Source: Massilia agrisoli (GTDB lineage Bacteria; Pseudomonadota; Gammaproteobacteria; Burkholderiales; Burkholderiaceae_D). Taken from it: DNA of 64,000 nucleotides. Below, piece after piece: positions 42,859 through 50,330 of this stretch. Each line of letters begins with the position of its first letter. The first letter of the stretch is position 1. The stretch is taken from contig NZ_JAJHPV010000013.1 in assembly GCF_020831365.1 (NCBI RefSeq), forward strand, positions 372,001 through 436,000, in the 5' to 3' direction. Below the pieces are notes generated by a model. It worked only from the letters and a program-made list of their open reading frames with translations. It did not search any database and had not been told where the DNA came from. The translations under genes were made by a program, and so were the position numbers.

Positions 42859-43809
42859 ATGTTGAAGCATGCGAAGACATCCACTGCAGGTCCAAGTTCT
42901 GATCCTGCCAAGGTGGGCGGCGACGACTGGAATGCCAACCATGTAGTAGACTCGGGCGGCCTTGAATTCGCCGCTGGCACTGCTGGGCTGGCCATACCTG
43001 CTGCTGGCAAAATCTTGCTGCATGGGCGGACGTTGGCGAACCACGGCATGCCATCGTATCGCGCGGCTGATGGCATGGGCGCAATTCTCCAAGCCTCTTT
43101 AGCGCGCAACAAGGTAATGTTGTGGTCCCCATCTGGCAACAACACTGGTATCGCCCTGGTCGGCACCACACATGCCCCATCGACCACCACCGCTACCCAG
43201 CGCAACGTGGCAGGAGGGAGTCTGCTCACTTCCTTGCGTCGTATTGGCTCGGTCAGCGCAGCAGCAGCAGGCAGCTCGTGCGGATCGCTTCAGGTTCCGC
43301 TGCAGTGGTGCCGGGGCTACCTGCTCGATACAGTAGGTGTTGGGGGTTTTCTCGCGGTGTATCGCTTCGGCTGTTCCGATCAAGCGACAGTTGCAGGTGC
43401 GCGCTCGTTCGTCGGCATGACCGGTGTCACGACGAAGATCGCCAATGTGGACCCATCGAGCCTGATCAACATCATCGGTGTAGGTACGGACTCAGGCGAC
43501 GCCAACCTGCAAATCATGCACAACGATGCATCGGGCGTTGCTACGAAAGTCGACCTTGGGCCCAACTTCCCCGACCACACGCTGAGTGCCGATGTCTATG
43601 AACTGGCGTTGTTTTCTGCCCCGGCCTCTGCTGAAGTGGGCTGGCAAGTGACCCGGTTGAATACCGGGCATATGGCATCAGGTACGATCAGCACCAACCT
43701 GCCGACCGATACCAAGCTGCTAGCACCTCAGTTTTGGCGCAACAATGGCCCGACAGCGCTGGCGGTAGAGCAGGACATTGTTGGTCTGTACATCGAAACG
43801 GACAATTAA
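42859..43809 (+). CDS. Putative virion fibre/decoration protein
   Basis: A 316-aa beta-rich, Gly/Ala/Thr-rich protein. The N-terminal segment VGGDDWNANHVVDSGGLEFA has the DWNxxH pattern seen at the start of many phage fibre proteins. No catalytic motif is visible. Lying between portal and capsid, it could decorate the head or be a displaced tail-fibre gene. Confidence 0.62.
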   Translation: MLKHAKTSTAGPSSDPAKVGGDDWNANHVVDSGGLEFAAGTAGLAIPAAGKILLHGRTLANHGMPSYRAADGMGAILQASLARNKVMLWSPSGNNTGIALVGTTHAPSTTTATQRNVAGGSLLTSLRRIGSVSAAAAGSSCGSLQVPLQWCRGYLLDTVGVGGFLAVYRFGCSDQATVAGARSFVGMTGVTTKIANVDPSSLINIIGVGTDSGDANLQIMHNDASGVATKVDLGPNFPDHTLSADVYELALFSAPASAEVGWQVTRLNTGHMASGTISTNLPTDTKLLAPQFWRNNGPTALAVEQDIVGLYIETDN

Positions 43810-43811
43810 CC

Positions 43812-44192
43812 ATGTACACCATTTCCGAACCGAGCGGCACCTTGCGTAGAGATGGTGTCGAAGTCCCCCAGGATGATCGCACCGCCGAGTATGCTTCCTA
43901 TGTTGAATGGCTGAGGGAGGGTAACGGGCCTGAGACCATCTCGGATGAGGCTCCACCGATGCAGCGCATCGACGTGTCGGCGTGGCAGATACGAAAAGCG
44001 TTGAATGCCAGCGGGTTGCGGCAGCAGGTCGAAGATGCGGTGGCGTCCAGCGACAGCCAGGAGTTGAAGGATGGCTGGCATCACTCGCCGCGCTTCTATT
44101 CTGATAACGAACTTGCGCTGCAGCTCGGCGCCGGCTTGGGCAAGACGCCTGAAGAAATGCGCGAGCTGTTCCGACTAGCAGAGTCCCTGTAG
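43812..44192 (+). CDS. Accessory virion-block protein (126 aa)
   Basis: A 126-aa protein, 2 bp after the fibre-like gene. The start (MYTISEPSGTLRRDGVEVPQ, SYVEWLREGNGPETI) resembles short proteins that pair with phage fibres, and the end is helical (GLGKTPEEMRELFRLAESL). Possibly a fibre chaperone; unproved. Confidence 0.62.
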   Translation: MYTISEPSGTLRRDGVEVPQDDRTAEYASYVEWLREGNGPETISDEAPPMQRIDVSAWQIRKALNASGLRQQVEDAVASSDSQELKDGWHHSPRFYSDNELALQLGAGLGKTPEEMRELFRLAESL

Positions 44193-44193
44193 C

Positions 44194-44862
44194 GTGGCCG
44201 TCGCTTTCGACAGCGGCGCGTTTGACGGCAGCGCGTTCGATTCGGCCGCGGCCGTGCCGAATCGCCACGCGCTAATTGGCGCCCAGGCCGCGCAGCAGAA
44301 CGAAACCAATCTGGGTGCAACGCACCAGCGCCACCAAATGGGCGGCAGTACTGCCTCACAAGGCAACGCGTCGAGCGTCGCGGCTGTTGGCCAGCGTCAT
44401 CGGATGACGGGCGCAGGGTCGAGCCAGGCCGGCGCCAGCACCGCGGTAGCGGTGTCACAGCACCATCGCGCGACCGGCCCCGCCACTTCACAGGCCAACA
44501 CGTCGAGCATCGCGACGCTGGGAGCTGTTCGGCACATGCTCGCAGGCAGCACCGGCAGCCAGGCGAATGCCACCACCACCGCAGCGACTAAGCAGCATCA
44601 CCGCCTGGCAGGCGAAGGCGCGGCCCAGGTAGGCGCCAACGGCGCTGCAGCGGTATTGCAGCGACACCGCGTCGCAGCTGGCGCGATGGCACAGCAGAAC
44701 TTTAGCGGCTATAGCAGCACTTCCGCGCCCATCCTTATCGACCTCCCGGACTCGCGGATTTACCGCGGCCCCGCAGAGCGCCGGATCCTGCGCGCCAACC
44801 CCGAACGCCGGACCCTGCGCGCCAACCCCGAACGCCGCGTTCACCGCGATCGCAAACAATAA
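44194..44862 (+). CDS. His/Gln-rich 22-residue repeat protein
   Basis: A 222-aa protein starting with GTG. The N-terminus is FDSGAFDGSAFDS. Residues ~24-178 are seven tandem repeats of about 22 residues, each beginning RH or HH and following the pattern RHRMTGxGxSQAxASxxAAV. The tail has two 10-residue units (RRILRANPE, RRTLRANPE). The His pair recurring every 22 residues and the absence of hydrophobic core residues suggest a solenoid or extended fibre-like structure, perhaps metal- or nucleic-acid-binding. I know no function. Confidence 0.62.
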   Translation: MAVAFDSGAFDGSAFDSAAAVPNRHALIGAQAAQQNETNLGATHQRHQMGGSTASQGNASSVAAVGQRHRMTGAGSSQAGASTAVAVSQHHRATGPATSQANTSSIATLGAVRHMLAGSTGSQANATTTAATKQHHRLAGEGAAQVGANGAAAVLQRHRVAAGAMAQQNFSGYSSTSAPILIDLPDSRIYRGPAERRILRANPERRTLRANPERRVHRDRKQ

Positions 44863-44877
44863 TTCTGGAGCACGGAC

Positions 44878-45189
44878 ATGAACCTCGAAACCTTCTTCGT
44901 CAAGGACGGCAAAACGACGATCCTCAAGACCCCGGCGGCACGGCTGCTTTACGGCTGGGATTTGGCGGCCTGGTTAAACGAGGCCGGCACGTCGCTGCAA
45001 GAAGTTGGCGGTACCGGCGTTGGCATTCAGCCCGACGGCGACGCCTTCATCCAGGGCACGGTAGTGTGCGTATGGATCACAGGCCTCGACGAGTCAGACG
45101 GTGCGGCGAACTCGTACACTTTCCGTTTCGTCTGTGCTGACGGGAGTGTTGACTACCGTACCATCCACTTCATCAAGCGTCCGGCATGA
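44878..45189 (+). CDS. Accessory virion-block protein (103 aa)
   Basis: A 103-aa beta-rich protein (VCVWITGLDESDGAANSYTFRFVCADGSVDYRTIHFIKRPA), likely an immunoglobulin-like or similar small domain. GGAG precedes the ATG. Last gene of the block before the capsid gene; function unknown. Confidence 0.65.
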   Translation: MNLETFFVKDGKTTILKTPAARLLYGWDLAAWLNEAGTSLQEVGGTGVGIQPDGDAFIQGTVVCVWITGLDESDGAANSYTFRFVCADGSVDYRTIHFIKRPA

Positions 45190-45213
45190 CGATTTAACGG
45201 GCTCTTGAAAATC

Positions 45214-45242
45214 GTCTCAATTTTCCGAGAATTGAGACAGTC
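45214..45242. repeat. 29-bp dyad element, copy 2
   Basis: GTCTCAATT (45214-45222), loop TTCCGAG, AATTGAGAC (45230-45238), then AGTC; the arms are perfect here. It ends 19 bp before the ATG of the protease-capsid gene (45262), the same distance as copy 1 from gpW. Confidence 0.9.
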
Positions 45243-45261
45243 ATTTCCACACAATGTGGGC

Positions 45262-47319
45262 ATGACGACAAAAACCACTCCGCCGAAAGCAGGCGCATCC
45301 GAAGCAGGTACCCGCGAAATGCCGGCGATGAACCGCGCCGCGGAGCTGGTGCCGACCACCTATAACGAAGCAGCCAACACGATCGACGTGGTATGGACCA
45401 CGGGCGCAAGCGTTCGCCGTTACGACTACTGGAACGACACCTACTACGACGAGGCGCTGGAAGTAACGCCTGCGGCAGTGGACATGTCGCGGTTCGACGC
45501 CGGCACTGTGCAGGTCCTCGATGGGCACCGCGTGCATGGTGGCGTTGCTGCCATCCTCGGCATCGCAGTTAGCGCAACGATTGCGGACGGCGAAGGCCGC
45601 GCCACGCTCAAGTTGTCGACCCGCCCGGAAATGGCTGGCATCGTCGCGGATATCAAAGCGGGAATCATCCGCGCCATCAGCTTCGGCTATTCGGTCAAGA
45701 AGTACCAGATTACCCCCGCGCACCAGCGCGACGACGGCGGCACGATTCCGCTGTACACCGCAGTAGCCTGGCAGCCAAACGAAATCAGCTTCGTCACCGT
45801 TGGTGCGGACGCCGATGCCGGCACGCGCCAGCAACCCTCGAACGGCGCGCCGTGCGAGTTCACCACCCGGGCGCCCGCCCAGTCCATTTCAAATTCACAG
45901 GGAAACACTATGCCAACCGCTGAACATCAACCGGGCGCAGCCGCACCGAACGCCGCGCCAATCGAAGCAACCCGCACCGCGGCACCTACTGCCCCGGCAC
46001 CCGCCGCCGCAGCCGACGCTGCTGCCGCTGCCACTGAAGCCGCTGCCCGCGCCGCCGACATCACGGAAATCTGCACCCGACACGGTGTGGGCCAGCTCGC
46101 CGCCGGCCTTATCCGCGGCGGCAACTCCGTCGACCACGCCCGCGCCGCCGTCCTGGAAGAACTGGCGCGCGGTACCTCTGCCGCCGGTGGCCACCAGAAC
46201 GTGCGCATCGAGGTTGCTAGCGATGAGCACCAGATCCGCATTGCCGGCATCGAAGAAGCGATGATGCATCGCATCCACGCCGCATCGGCGCTGACCGACA
46301 ACGGCCGCCAATATCGGGGCATGAGCTTGCTGGAGATTGGCCGCGAGTTCCTCGAATCGCGTGGCGTACAGACCCGCGGTATGGACCGCATGCGCCTGGC
46401 GACCGAAATGCTGCACTACCGCTCCGGCATGCACAGCACGAGCGACTTCGCTTCGCTGTTCGCGAACGTTGCGAACAAGCGTATGCGTGCAGCATACGAA
46501 GAAAACGTTGGCACCTATACCCAATGGGCCCGCCGCGCGCCGAATGCACCTGACTTCAAGAACATCAGCGTGGTCCAGCTGTCCGGTGCGCCCGACCTGC
46601 TCAAGACCAACGAGCACGGCGAGTTCACGTACGGCACCATGAAGGACGCAGGCGCCAGCTATGCGCTGGTGACCTATGGCCGCATGATTGCACTGACCCG
46701 CCAGGCGATTATCAATGATGACCTCCGTGCCTTCGAGCGCATGGTCACCGCGTTCGGCGCGAGCTCGAGCCGCCTGGAGAACCGCCTGGTCTACAGCCAG
46801 CTAACCGCCAACCCGGTAATGGGCGACACGGTTGCGCTGTTCCACGCAACCCACGGCAACCTCGGCACCGGCGCTGGTTCCGCGCTGCAGATGAGCGCTC
46901 TGAAATCCGGCCGCACCGCCATGCGCCTGCAGAAAGGTCTGCAAGGCGAAGAGCTGAACCTGGCGCCGAACTTCCTGCTGGTACCGGCCTCGCTGGAGCA
47001 GGACGCATACCAGCTGACCAGTTCGAACTACGTCCCAGCCAAGCAGAGCGACGTGAACGAATTCCGCGCTGGCGGCCGCACGGCTGTAGAGCCGATCGTC
47101 GAACCGATCCTGGACGCCATCAGCGACAAGGAATGGTACCTGGCCAGCAACAACAGCCAGATCGACACCGTCGAGTATTGCTACCTGGACGGCGCTGAAG
47201 GCCCGGTCATCGACAGCCAGAACGGCTTCGAAACGGATGGTGTCACCTGGAAGTGCCGCCTCGATTTCGCCGCCAAGGCTGTCGACCACCGCGGCCTGTA
47301 CAAGGGCGCAGGCGTATAA
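45262..47319 (+). CDS. Prohead protease-major capsid fusion protein
   Basis: A 685-aa fusion. Residues ~25-200 form an HK97-type prohead protease (VQVLDGHRVHGGVAAILG; EMAGIVADIKAGIIRAISFGYSV; NEISFVTVGADADAGTR); an Ala/Pro/Glu-rich linker (~210-275) follows, which may act as scaffold; residues ~330-685 are the major capsid protein (VTYGRMIALTRQAIINDDLRAFERMV, LFHATHGNLGTG, EFRAGGRTAVEPIVEP). The protein should self-process during head maturation. Start ATG 45262; the frame also opens at a TTG upstream that runs through the dyad element. Confidence 0.92.
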   Translation: MTTKTTPPKAGASEAGTREMPAMNRAAELVPTTYNEAANTIDVVWTTGASVRRYDYWNDTYYDEALEVTPAAVDMSRFDAGTVQVLDGHRVHGGVAAILGIAVSATIADGEGRATLKLSTRPEMAGIVADIKAGIIRAISFGYSVKKYQITPAHQRDDGGTIPLYTAVAWQPNEISFVTVGADADAGTRQQPSNGAPCEFTTRAPAQSISNSQGNTMPTAEHQPGAAAPNAAPIEATRTAAPTAPAPAAAADAAAAATEAAARAADITEICTRHGVGQLAAGLIRGGNSVDHARAAVLEELARGTSAAGGHQNVRIEVASDEHQIRIAGIEEAMMHRIHAASALTDNGRQYRGMSLLEIGREFLESRGVQTRGMDRMRLATEMLHYRSGMHSTSDFASLFANVANKRMRAAYEENVGTYTQWARRAPNAPDFKNISVVQLSGAPDLLKTNEHGEFTYGTMKDAGASYALVTYGRMIALTRQAIINDDLRAFERMVTAFGASSSRLENRLVYSQLTANPVMGDTVALFHATHGNLGTGAGSALQMSALKSGRTAMRLQKGLQGEELNLAPNFLLVPASLEQDAYQLTSSNYVPAKQSDVNEFRAGGRTAVEPIVEPILDAISDKEWYLASNNSQIDTVEYCYLDGAEGPVIDSQNGFETDGVTWKCRLDFAAKAVDHRGLYKGAGV

Positions 47320-47374
47320 CCCGCCAGCTGCCATAGCCAGAACGCAAACCTTAACGAACTGACAGGACAGGAAC

Positions 47375-47707
47375 ATGAAAAACAAAGTGCAAAAGGGCGG
47401 CGTACTCAGCGTCGTCGCACCGTACGCGGTGACCAGCGGCCAAGGTGTGCTGGTCGGCGCGTTGTTCGGCGTCGCCACGGGCGATGCCGCAAGCGGTGCA
47501 GTGGTCGAGATCGATCGCACTGGCGTATTCGATATCACCGCGCTTACGGCAGATGTGGGCGCGCAGGGCGCCAAGATCTACTGGGACAACACCAACCGCC
47601 GCCTCACCGTGACGGTTGGCACCAACGCCCTGGTCGGCTGCCTGACCGCGGCGAAAGGCGGCAGCGACACCACCGCGCGCGTGCTGCTCGACGGCGTCGT
47701 CCGCTAA
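47375..47707 (+). CDS. Capsid cement protein (DUF2190)
   Basis: A 110-aa DUF2190 protein (APYAVTSGQGVLVGALFGVATGDAASG; VGAQGAKIYWDNTNRRLTV), a decoration protein that stabilises the expanded capsid. AGGA lies upstream of the ATG. Directly after the capsid gene, as usual. Confidence 0.88.
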   Translation: MKNKVQKGGVLSVVAPYAVTSGQGVLVGALFGVATGDAASGAVVEIDRTGVFDITALTADVGAQGAKIYWDNTNRRLTVTVGTNALVGCLTAAKGGSDTTARVLLDGVVR

Positions 47708-47719
47708 CCGAAGCTCGAC

Positions 47720-48016
47720 ATGTCCTTCGCCGCCTTCCAAGCCCTCGCGAACGCCAGCGTGCTCCAGCACCTGGCCAACGCACGGGTATTAATCGGCGGC
47801 GAGGATGTGCCTGGCATCTTTCGCAATCCAGCCCAGGGCGTCGCCCTTGGTATCGGGGCAGCGGATTCCCGGCCCACGGTGACGGTTTCCTCGGCTGCCG
47901 TTACGAACGACCCGATCGATACCCGAATCGACATTGACGGCACGCCGTATATGGTTGCCGCGGCCGAGCCTGATGGCACCGGCCTGACCGTTTTGATTGT
48001 CGATCGCACGCAATGA
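47720..48016 (+). CDS. Head-tail joining protein (gpFII-like)
   Basis: A 98-aa protein with the gpFII/Gifsy-like plan: ARVLIGGEDVPGIFRNPAQGVALGIGAADSRPTVTV and a final strand TVLIVDRTQ. Located where lambda places the FII head-tail adaptor. Overlaps the next gene by 4 bp. Confidence 0.75.
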   Translation: MSFAAFQALANASVLQHLANARVLIGGEDVPGIFRNPAQGVALGIGAADSRPTVTVSSAAVTNDPIDTRIDIDGTPYMVAAAEPDGTGLTVLIVDRTQ

Positions 48017-48444
48017 GTACAGCATTTTCAAAGATCGTTGCGGCCGTGGTTCAAGCGCTCAATGCCGACCCGGCAGTGTGCGACGCGATCTATCGGGCGC
48101 GGGTCCGCGACGTTCCCGACCAGAAGGACGAGGCGGTCAACGTCTTCTTCGCGAGCGCGCTGCCCGACAGCGGTGCGATTCACGGCGCGCCGATCGACTG
48201 GTCAACGCGCGTATACGTCGAGTGCTACTCGCGCAGCATGTCGGATGAAGGTGATCTCGCGGTCGACCCAGTGTTCAAACGGGTCTACGAGCGGCTCGCA
48301 CAGGACTCGACCTTGAATGGGCTTGTTGACGACATTGCGATTGCAGGTGTCGAGGCGGAAAACACAGCCGAAGCCAAGCGAACCGGGTGGGTTCGCCTCA
48401 GCTACAACGTACAGCACCGAACCAGCAACCTGACATTGGACTGA
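48013..48444 (+). CDS. Tail terminator protein (gpU-like)
   Basis: A 143-aa protein (AVVQALNADPAVCDAIYRARVRDVPDQKDEAVNVFFA; RVYVECYSRSMSDEGDLAVDPVFKRVYERL; RTGWVRLSYNVQHRTSNLTLD), the arrangement of tail terminators that cap the tail tube. Position before the tail tube gene supports this. Confidence 0.78.
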   Translation: MSTAFSKIVAAVVQALNADPAVCDAIYRARVRDVPDQKDEAVNVFFASALPDSGAIHGAPIDWSTRVYVECYSRSMSDEGDLAVDPVFKRVYERLAQDSTLNGLVDDIAIAGVEAENTAEAKRTGWVRLSYNVQHRTSNLTLD

Positions 48445-48447
48445 TGC

Positions 48448-48603
48448 ATGAATAAAGATCAAATTGCCCCGGACGGCGCGGTGCCGACGGAAATCCCGCC
48501 TCTGCCTGGCGGCGGCTCGTGGAAGTGGACTGACGCCGGATGGGTGTCGAACGAGCCACCAGCTGAAGCACAGGCGGAAACCCAGCTCATTACCGAGGAA
48601 TAA
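48448..48603 (+). CDS. Small Trp/Gly-rich protein between terminator and tube genes
   Basis: A 51-aa frame from ATG at 48448 to TAA at 48603, filling the gap between two tail genes with 3 bp on each side. The product MNKDQIAPDGAVPTEIPPLP then GGGSWKWTDAGWVSNEPPAE is probably disordered. Short linkers with this GGSWxWxxxGWV motif are frequent in tail operons. Confidence 0.65.
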   Translation: MNKDQIAPDGAVPTEIPPLPGGGSWKWTDAGWVSNEPPAEAQAETQLITEE

Positions 48604-48606
48604 GTC

Positions 48607-49575
48607 ATGCCACGCTACATCAAAAATACCATCATTACGTCCAAGCCGGAAACCACTGCGGGTGTGGACGCGGCGCCGACCGGTGCCGCCAACGCTGTCC
48701 TGGTCAGCGAGATGAGCATCACGCCGCTCGACGCGCAAAACATTGGCCGCAACCTGATCCGCGGCTACTTCGGCGGCAGCGAACAGCTGGTCGGCCCGGC
48801 CAGCGTCAAGGTGGGCTTCTCTGTCGAACTGGCAGGCTCGGGCACCGCCGGTACCGCACCGGCCTGGGGAGCGCTGCTGCTCGGTTGCGCCGCTGGCGAG
48901 GGCGTGCTGGCCACGCCGGCGCGGGTCGAATACAGCCCGGTTTCGGCTGCCCTGAAGACCCTTACCCAGTATTACTACGACGACGGCGTGCTCCACAAGC
49001 TGCTCGGTGTTATGGGTAACTGCACGCTCTCCGCACGCGTTGGCGACCGCCCGTTGCTCAAGTTCGAGTTCGTCGGCCTCGACGGCGGCGTGAGCGAAGC
49101 AACGACCTCGGCGACCTACACGCCTTGGAAGAAGCCGGTTGCGATGACCAAGGCCAACGTGATCGATATCACGCTCGGCGGCACTTACGCCGCAGGCGCC
49201 ATCACGGGCGGCACCGTCTACTCCAGCACTGGTCTTGAGCTGAACTTCGGCAACGTGGTGAATTTCACCCCGATGCTCAGCAGCGAAACCGTCGACATCA
49301 CCGATCGCGAATCGACCGGCTCGATCGAGCTGGAGCTGACCGCGACGCAGGAAGTTGCGCTGATGTCCATCGTGAAGGCCAACACCACCCAGAGCCTGGC
49401 GTTCACGATTGGCACAGCCGCCGGCAACAAGATCATCATCTTCGCCCCGGCCGCCCAGCTGCTGTCGCCGAAGAAGGCGGAGCTGAACGGGAAGCGCCTG
49501 ATCGGCTTCGACGTTCGGTTCGTGCCGTCCGCAGCCGGCACCGGCAACGACGAATGGAAGATCGTCACCCAGTAA
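48607..49575 (+). CDS. Major tail tube protein
   Basis: A 322-aa beta-rich protein with the tail tube pattern: YIKNTIITSKPETTAGVDAAPTG, a Gly-rich centre, and NFTPMLSSETVDITDRESTGSIELELTATQE. The extra C-terminal part (LNGKRLIGFDVRFVPSAAGTGNDEWKIV) is an Ig-like or second tube domain. It builds the tail tube. Confidence 0.85.
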   Translation: MPRYIKNTIITSKPETTAGVDAAPTGAANAVLVSEMSITPLDAQNIGRNLIRGYFGGSEQLVGPASVKVGFSVELAGSGTAGTAPAWGALLLGCAAGEGVLATPARVEYSPVSAALKTLTQYYYDDGVLHKLLGVMGNCTLSARVGDRPLLKFEFVGLDGGVSEATTSATYTPWKKPVAMTKANVIDITLGGTYAAGAITGGTVYSSTGLELNFGNVVNFTPMLSSETVDITDRESTGSIELELTATQEVALMSIVKANTTQSLAFTIGTAAGNKIIIFAPAAQLLSPKKAELNGKRLIGFDVRFVPSAAGTGNDEWKIVTQ

Positions 49576-49617
49576 GGGTGGCGGTGTTTTTCACCTCTCA
49601 TATCGAAAGAAAAAAGC

Positions 49618-49953
49618 ATGGCACTCAAACTCGTTAAACGCAACAAGCTCCCCGTCGACGTGCGCGGCAAGCTCACCGGCGAATCCGGCGAAGACGTCGA
49701 CTTCAGCTTCAAGCTCAAGTGCAAGCGGCTGACGCAAGCCCAGATCGACAAGGAATTGAAGGACAAGAACGGCTCCGTGAAGGACTTCCTGTTCAACGTG
49801 ACCGAAGGCTGGGAAGGCATGCTCGACGAAGAGGGCAAAGAGATGGAATACAGCGTCTCGAACTTCGACGAAATGCTCAATGAGCATGCCGGCCTGCATA
49901 GCGTTTGCTACCAGGCATACCTGAAGGCGGTCGGCGCAGCACCAAAAAACTGA
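49618..49953 (+). CDS. Tail assembly chaperone, G-like
   Basis: A 111-aa protein in the position of lambda gpG. It is acidic and helical (VKDFLFNVTEGWEGMLDEEGKEMEYSVSNFDEMLNEH). Its last codons are CCA AAA AAC TGA, which contain the slippery heptamer A AAA AAC, so a fraction of ribosomes should shift -1 and make a G-T fusion of about 232 aa. Confidence 0.85.
   Translation: MALKLVKRNKLPVDVRGKLTGESGEDVDFSFKLKCKRLTQAQIDKELKDKNGSVKDFLFNVTEGWEGMLDEEGKEMEYSVSNFDEMLNEHAGLHSVCYQAYLKAVGAAPKN
49944..49950 (+). promoter_or_regulatory. Programmed -1 frameshift site
   Basis: A AAA AAC in the right phase (X XXY YYZ), directly followed by the TGA of the G-like gene. The -1 frame continues into the DUF1799-like gene. 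Confidence 0.82.
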
Positions 49954-50315
49954 TCGAGGCTGCGCGCCTGATGGCGCGTGGCCAGTTGACGCTGCGGGAC
50001 GATAACGGTCCCAACGCTGTTGACCAGATCAACTCCGCCCTGGCTGCACTCGGCCTGTATGCCGAAGAAGAAGTTGTCCTTGACGACGACGAGTTCTGGT
50101 TATGGCCAGAGAACGAAGAAGCTTTCGATCTCTGGCTGGCGGTTCAGACGCAGTGGACGCGGGATGTGCAGGGTGCGGCGGGGCTGAACTACACCGGTGT
50201 CGAAGTATGCATGAGGATGCGTGGCATCCGGCGCCCGAAGGTCCAGGAGCGGCTGTTCGGGTTGATTCAAATGATGGAACACGCCTCGCTTGACGAGTGG
50301 GCGCAGCGGCGATAA
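49950..50315 (+). CDS. Tail assembly chaperone extension, T-like (DUF1799)
   Basis: A frame of about 121 codons in -1 phase relative to the G-like gene, with LIEAARLMARGQLTLRDDN and a Trp-rich centre (DDDEFWLWPENEEAFDLWLAVQTQW) typical of DUF1799. It has no good start of its own (only a TTG at 49905), so it is most likely made only as the frameshift product, as gpGT in lambda. Free G and the fusion together chaperone tape measure during tail assembly. Confidence 0.8.
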   Translation: MIEAARLMARGQLTLRDDNGPNAVDQINSALAALGLYAEEEVVLDDDEFWLWPENEEAFDLWLAVQTQWTRDVQGAAGLNYTGVEVCMRMRGIRRPKVQERLFGLIQMMEHASLDEWAQRR

Positions 50316-50330
50316 CGAGGAAAGGCGCGC

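Noticed and set aside
45205-45261. Start of the protease-capsid gene at a TTG upstream of the dyad
   Set aside because: The extra residues come from the dyad sequence itself, which is conserved as DNA at another place in another frame; ATG 45262 begins the protein-like sequence.
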